A stretch of DNA of 64,000 nucleotides from Bacteroidales bacterium UBA3834 (lineage in GTDB: Bacteria > Bacteroidota > Bacteroidia > Bacteroidales > P3): positions 1-64,000 of the forward strand of contig DGIA01000010.1 of NCBI GenBank assembly GCA_002392965.1, given 5' to 3'. This document shows positions 60,336-64,000 of this stretch, one piece after another. A model generated the notes under the pieces. That model saw nothing but the letters and a program-made list of their open reading frames with translations. It did not search any database and had not been told where the DNA came from. Positions within the stretch are counted from its first letter, which is position 1; every line of letters begins with the position of its first letter. The translations under genes were made by a program, and so were the position numbers.

Positions 60336-61682
60336 ATGATCAAGTTCTGTGTCCGACTGGTGCAACGCTGGCTCCCCGAGCCTTTCATCTTCGCCATTCT
60401 GCTCACCTTTGTTGCCGCTGTGATAGCTATGCCTGTGTGTCATCAAACACCTGTCGAGGTTGTCGAGCACTGGGGTGGGGGAGTGTGGAACCTGCTGGCC
60501 TTTGCCATGCAGATGGCGTTGGTGCTGGTCTGTGGGTCGGCTTTGGCTGCCGCTCCCGCGGTGAAACGGGGCATCTCTGCTTTGGCTCGGGTACCCAGGA
60601 ATCCTGTCGGTGCCATCGTCCTTGTCACAGTGGTCTCCGCCATTGCCTGTTGGCTCAACTGGGGTTTTGGCCTTATTGTCGGCGTGGTCTTCGCCAAAGA
60701 AATCGCACGTCAGCTGCAAGGAGTTGACTATCGCTTGCTTATCGCCTCTGCCTACAGCGGTTTTGTAGTTTGGCACGCCGGCCTTTCGGGCTCCATTCCG
60801 CTCACCATGGCCACCCCGGGCGAGGCCCTCTCGATCGCCACCAACGGTGCCCTTACAGCCCCCGTCCCCGTAAGCCGCACTATCCTCGACCCCCACAACC
60901 TCGTCATGGTGCTGCTGGTCATCGTCGGCATCACCGTGGCCAATGCCTTGATGCACCCCAGGCAAGGCGCCGTCACCCTCGATCCCGCTTTGCTTGAAGA
61001 AGAACCCATGGCTTCCCGCTTGCCTCAGAACACGAAACCCACGCCTGCCCAGCGGCTGGAACACAGTCCTCTGCTGTCATGGATGGTGGGCCTGCTCCTG
61101 CTGGCCTATCTACTCCTCCGTCTCGGCTTCCGGGGCGGTGCTCTCGACCTCGGCACGGTCATTATGATATTTCTCGCCCTCGGTCTCCTGCTGCACGGTA
61201 CACCGCTGGCCTACGTCCGCGCCTTCGGCAAGGCTGCCACCGGTGCCGCCGGCATCATCCTCCAGTTCCCCTTCTATGCCGGCATCATGGGCATCATCAC
61301 AGGCATCGGCGCCAGCGGCATCAGTCTCGGACAGGTTCTGGCCGATGGATGCATCCGCATCAGCACCCCGCTCTCCTATCCCTTGCTCACCTTCCTCTGT
61401 GCCGCTCTGCTCAACCTCTTTGTCCCCTCCGGCGGTGGACACTGGGCCATCCAGGCGCCCATCATGTTCACCGCCGGTGCCGACCTAGGTGTCGATCCCG
61501 GCCTCACCGGCACCGCCATCGCCTGGGGCGACGCCTGGACCAACCTCATCCAGCCCTTCTGGGCTCTCCCCGCCCTGGCCATCGCCAAACTCAGCGCCAA
61601 AGACATCATGGGCTACTGCCTTGTCGATCTGCTCGTCTCCGGCGTCATCATCGCTGCCGGCCTGCTCCTCTGGGCGCTCTGA
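60336..61682 (+). CDS. short-chain fatty acid transporter, AtoE family
   Basis: A 448-residue polytopic membrane protein with about ten to twelve helices. LVQRWLPEPFIFAILLTF at the start, NWGFGLIVGVVFAKEI, FVPSGGGHWAIQAPIMF and WGDAWTNLIQPFWALPALAIAKL are hallmark blocks. Family members import short-chain fatty acids such as butyrate or acetoacetate; export is possible in a fermenter. It begins 33 nt after the phosphatase stop. Confidence 0.93.
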   Translation: MIKFCVRLVQRWLPEPFIFAILLTFVAAVIAMPVCHQTPVEVVEHWGGGVWNLLAFAMQMALVLVCGSALAAAPAVKRGISALARVPRNPVGAIVLVTVVSAIACWLNWGFGLIVGVVFAKEIARQLQGVDYRLLIASAYSGFVVWHAGLSGSIPLTMATPGEALSIATNGALTAPVPVSRTILDPHNLVMVLLVIVGITVANALMHPRQGAVTLDPALLEEEPMASRLPQNTKPTPAQRLEHSPLLSWMVGLLLLAYLLLRLGFRGGALDLGTVIMIFLALGLLLHGTPLAYVRAFGKAATGAAGIILQFPFYAGIMGIITGIGASGISLGQVLADGCIRISTPLSYPLLTFLCAALLNLFVPSGGGHWAIQAPIMFTAGADLGVDPGLTGTAIAWGDAWTNLIQPFWALPALAIAKLSAKDIMGYCLVDLLVSGVIIAAGLLLWAL

Positions 61683-61715
61683 ATCCTGAAAACTTGAACC
61701 CTGAATCCCCATAAT

Positions 61716-62279
61716 ATGTTCGAAGACGTAATCAAGCACTATCTCGATTTCCCCAAGCCTGGGATCGATTTCATCGACGTCCTGCCCTTCCTGCAGGATA
61801 AAAAGGCATTCGCCGAAGCCATCCGGCAGATCGACCGTTGTTGCACCACCCCCAATGTGGCCACCGTCGAAGCGCGTGGCTTCCTTTTCGCCGCTCCGCT
61901 GCTGACGCTGTCCGACCATGTGCGCACCATCGTCCCCATCCGCAAGAAAGGCAAACTCCCCTTTGCTGAAGGCGACCTCGCCAAGGTGGAGATCGAAAAG
62001 GAATACGGCAGCGACCAGGTCTTCTACCGCCGCAGCGATCTGGCTGCCTGCTCCGTCAAAGACGACGTCATCGAAATCACCCTCCTCGACGACCTGCTCG
62101 CAACTGGCGGCACCGCACTCGGCATCGCCAAGTCCCTCGTCGGCGAGGTCATCGACGGCCGTCGGGTCGTCGTCAAAGAGTTTGTCTTCATCGTCGAACT
62201 GCCTGCCCTCCATGGCCGCCATGTGCTGGAGCCCATCGCTCCCGTCCGCTCTCTCATGAGCCTCGCAGGCGTCGAGTGA
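61716..62279 (+). CDS. apt: adenine phosphoribosyltransferase-like enzyme
   Basis: A 187-residue type I phosphoribosyltransferase. FPKPGIDFIDVLPFL matches the Apt opening, VEARGFLFAAPL the second family block and VPIRKKGKLP the flexible loop. The PRPP-binding motif is LLDDLLATGGTAL (residues about 124-136). It salvages adenine to AMP. The PRPP loop is standard except for Leu in place of Val at the start. Confidence 0.88.
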   Translation: MFEDVIKHYLDFPKPGIDFIDVLPFLQDKKAFAEAIRQIDRCCTTPNVATVEARGFLFAAPLLTLSDHVRTIVPIRKKGKLPFAEGDLAKVEIEKEYGSDQVFYRRSDLAACSVKDDVIEITLLDDLLATGGTALGIAKSLVGEVIDGRRVVVKEFVFIVELPALHGRHVLEPIAPVRSLMSLAGVE

Positions 62280-62284
62280 AAAGT

Positions 62285-62773
62285 CTAAAGCAGCTTCGCC
62301 ACCACCAGCACAATCAGCACCAGGGCATACACCACCTTGGCCAGCGAACCCGTCATGATCCCTATGAACGACCCCACGGCCGCCTTCAGGGACGGCCGCA
62401 GCTCCCTCTGCTTGAGATATTCTCCGACAAAAGCCCCTGCAAAAGGCCAGAAAAAGACCCCTGCCAGCCCTGTGGGTCCGAACGGAAGCCCCACAACGGC
62501 TATCAACAGCCCGATGGTGCATCCCCACACCCCCCACTTTGTCCCACCCATCTGCTTCGTCGTCAGCAAGGGAATGACATAATCCAGCACCATCAGCAAT
62601 ACGCCGGCCACCGCCGACCACACCAGCAGCGGCGTCCCGATGGCCGCCCCGCCCATGCGGGCCAGCAACAAGCCCGCCCACGCCACAGGCACCGCCGGCG
62701 GCACAGGCGTGAACACACACACAATACTTGCCAGCAAAAAGACAAAAGCCAAGATAATCAAAATCGTGTTCAT
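62285..62773 (-). CDS. DUF456 membrane protein
   Basis: A 162-residue protein with four to five hydrophobic helices and the family pattern PVPPAVPVAWAGLLLA near the N-terminus, VLDYVIPLLTTKQMGGTKWGVWG in the middle (two short family blocks) and GLPFGPTGLAGVFFWPFAGAFVGE. Function unknown. The ATG at 62773 begins the first helix; the frame runs further upstream but without homology. It lies 5 nt behind the GNAT-HD gene and is probably cotranscribed. Convergent with apt. Confidence 0.88.
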   Translation of the reverse strand: MNTILIILAFVFLLASIVCVFTPVPPAVPVAWAGLLLARMGGAAIGTPLLVWSAVAGVLLMVLDYVIPLLTTKQMGGTKWGVWGCTIGLLIAVVGLPFGPTGLAGVFFWPFAGAFVGEYLKQRELRPSLKAAVGSFIGIMTGSLAKVVYALVLIVLVVAKLL

Positions 62774-62778
62774 CCTCT

Positions 62779-63924
62779 TCAAGGTTTTGGGTTCAATGTC
62801 ATAAATCGTTCGAACAACACCCGCAGCCGCGGCTCGTCGGACATCAAGGCCCGCAGCTCGGACAACGGCTCCTCGTTGGGCGAATCCTTCAGCCACAGCT
62901 TTATATACCCCTCCTTGCCATACTTCTCCTGCAGATGCTCCAACGTGCGGCGCCAATGACCCTCCCTGTCCAGCTCCGGATAGTGGCACAAGCCGTACTC
63001 CACCGTGCGCCGCACGATAGTCTCGGGCTCCACGTCCCGGTCGGCCTCGGCCACGATGCAACCCAGCAGGCTGCGCGGTGCTCGGGTCGCCGACGCACGG
63101 TGATCCTCGGCCGCCTCCGCGATCATCTCCACCTCCTTCCCGTCAAACCATCGCCCCAACGCAGGGCACCTGCGGACGATGCGCCCCGAAGCCAGATGAT
63201 GACCCTCGCGACCCTCCGACAAACCCAGATCGTGCATCGCCGCCGCCGCATACACCATCTCCGGCCTCACTCCCCCCATCTCCTCCGACATCGCCTCTCC
63301 CTCGCGCAGATGGCGGTGTAGAACCATCGCCCGCGCTATCACGCGTCGGGCGTGATCGCGCCCATGCGCGCTGTCGAACCTGTCGTACTGCGGCAATACC
63401 TCCCCCTCCACAAACGACCTGAGCGTCCCCCTCACCTCGTCCCATCGCCACCACTCGAACGCCTGCCTCCCGCTGCCGTCCGCCATATACACCTCCCCGC
63501 ACTCCACGAACCCCTCACGCTCCACCAAGTGAAGCATCGCCCCGTTGTCCCTGTGGGTATCCACTCGCAGATGGTCGCAATGCCCCTTGGCATAGGCAAA
63601 TGCCGCCTCCGCTACACCCGTCGCACCCGCCGCCTTCGCCAGCCGGTGCAAGGTGCAATAAGGCCGCCGGCTGTCTATCCAACGGCCGTGCGCTATCACC
63701 CCGTAAGTGAGCTCCTCGCCCGGCACGAGCGCAAACGTGCCCTCCTCACCGATCATATACGACACCCCGGCCGCGATGTCGGCCAGGATCCCCCTCCGGG
63801 TCGGGTAGCCCCTCCACTGCGTGACGTTGCCCGACGCGCGCATCAACGTCCGCGAATAATCCAGCATCGACATGATGGCCTCCACGTCGGCCTCGGTCGA
63901 AAGTCGTATCCTCTCCTTCTCCAT
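62779..63924 (-). CDS. GNAT acetyltransferase fused to an HD-domain phosphohydrolase-like module
   Basis: A 381-residue two-domain protein. Residues about 1-150 are a GNAT fold (YGVIAHGRW, LHRLAKAAGATGVAEAAFAYAK as the acetyl-CoA helix region, LRVDTHRDNGAMLHLVEREGFVECGEV). Residues about 170-300 show HD features (HGRDHARRVI, AAAMHDLG, EDHR), the His and Asp being likely metal ligands. The fused activities suggest linked modification and hydrolysis of a small molecule or nucleotide. The ATG at 63924 gives the GNAT start; an in-frame one 22 codons upstream is less likely. The remaining 76 bases to the window end show no gene. Confidence 0.85.
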   Translation of the reverse strand: MEKERIRLSTEADVEAIMSMLDYSRTLMRASGNVTQWRGYPTRRGILADIAAGVSYMIGEEGTFALVPGEELTYGVIAHGRWIDSRRPYCTLHRLAKAAGATGVAEAAFAYAKGHCDHLRVDTHRDNGAMLHLVEREGFVECGEVYMADGSGRQAFEWWRWDEVRGTLRSFVEGEVLPQYDRFDSAHGRDHARRVIARAMVLHRHLREGEAMSEEMGGVRPEMVYAAAAMHDLGLSEGREGHHLASGRIVRRCPALGRWFDGKEVEMIAEAAEDHRASATRAPRSLLGCIVAEADRDVEPETIVRRTVEYGLCHYPELDREGHWRRTLEHLQEKYGKEGYIKLWLKDSPNEEPLSELRALMSDEPRLRVLFERFMTLNPKP

Positions 63925-64000
63925 ACTCCCCCTATAACGCACCAACCCCGCTTTTGTTGTGTCGCCCCCCCGTGCCCCATTTTTCCCCACACCCTGCCGA

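Overview
The window is about 64 kb of a fairly GC-rich Bacteroidota chromosome, most likely an uncultured or poorly described member of the Bacteroidales. Four things point there: promoters with the Bacteroides-type -7 box TAnnTTTG (several with TTTG 19-21 nt upstream); two secreted proteins with type IX secretion C-termini; families common in the group (DUF4491, DUF4105, DUF2147, DUF3089, DUF6922); and an anaerobic respiratory gene set (Rnf, menaquinone synthesis, MeaB). No tRNA, rRNA, insertion sequence or CRISPR array was seen.

Layout. 0.3-9.5 kb: an EF-hand membrane protein, a secreted endonuclease-fold protein, a complete RND efflux operon (adaptor, pump, TolC) and a DUF2147 protein. 9.5-15.3 kb: aspS, menA, menG and an MBOAT/SGNH acyl-transfer pair. 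15.3-17.1 kb (minus): an oxidative-stress operon of ferritin-like protein, DUF4491, glutathione peroxidase and MarR. 17.5-25.2 kb: TrmH, DUF4105, MscS, a large T9SS-exported adhesin-like protein, DUF454 and DUF3089. 25.3-28.1 kb is accessory: a candidate structured ncRNA, a MutS-like/Avd fusion, and a diversity-generating-retroelement (DGR) type target with a C-terminal variable region and a hairpin just after its stop, but with no reverse transcriptase or template repeat in view. An AbiEii-type toxin pair follows. 29-35 kb: DUF1015, gcvT, meaB, hemW, SPOR and Usp. 35.9-40.5 kb: rnfBCDGE without rnfA. 41-49.7 kb: a type-B T9SS cargo, then dnaG, a sigma-54 activator, aroA and miaA. 49.8-53.1 kb: GH29 and GH3 glycosidases. 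53.2-62.3 kb: a hemerythrin-like LuxR regulator, a polyferredoxin with an internal twin-arginine motif, YitT, a Tat-exported Fe-S aldo/keto reductase, tatA, tatC, a lipoprotein, alkaline phosphatase, AtoE and apt. The window closes with DUF456 and a GNAT-HD fusion on the minus strand.

Most interesting points: (1) the orphan DGR-like cassette with its fused accessory protein; (2) six intergenic tandem arrays with unrelated unit sequences but all with a period of 11 nt; (3) a bacterioferritin homologue that has lost three of six di-iron ligands but keeps the haem Met; (4) the Tat-linked redox cluster under an apparent di-iron sensor; (5) an Rnf operon lacking rnfA; (6) low-complexity repeat sequence replacing part of hemW. 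Function calls rest on motif and family recognition only; no searches were run.
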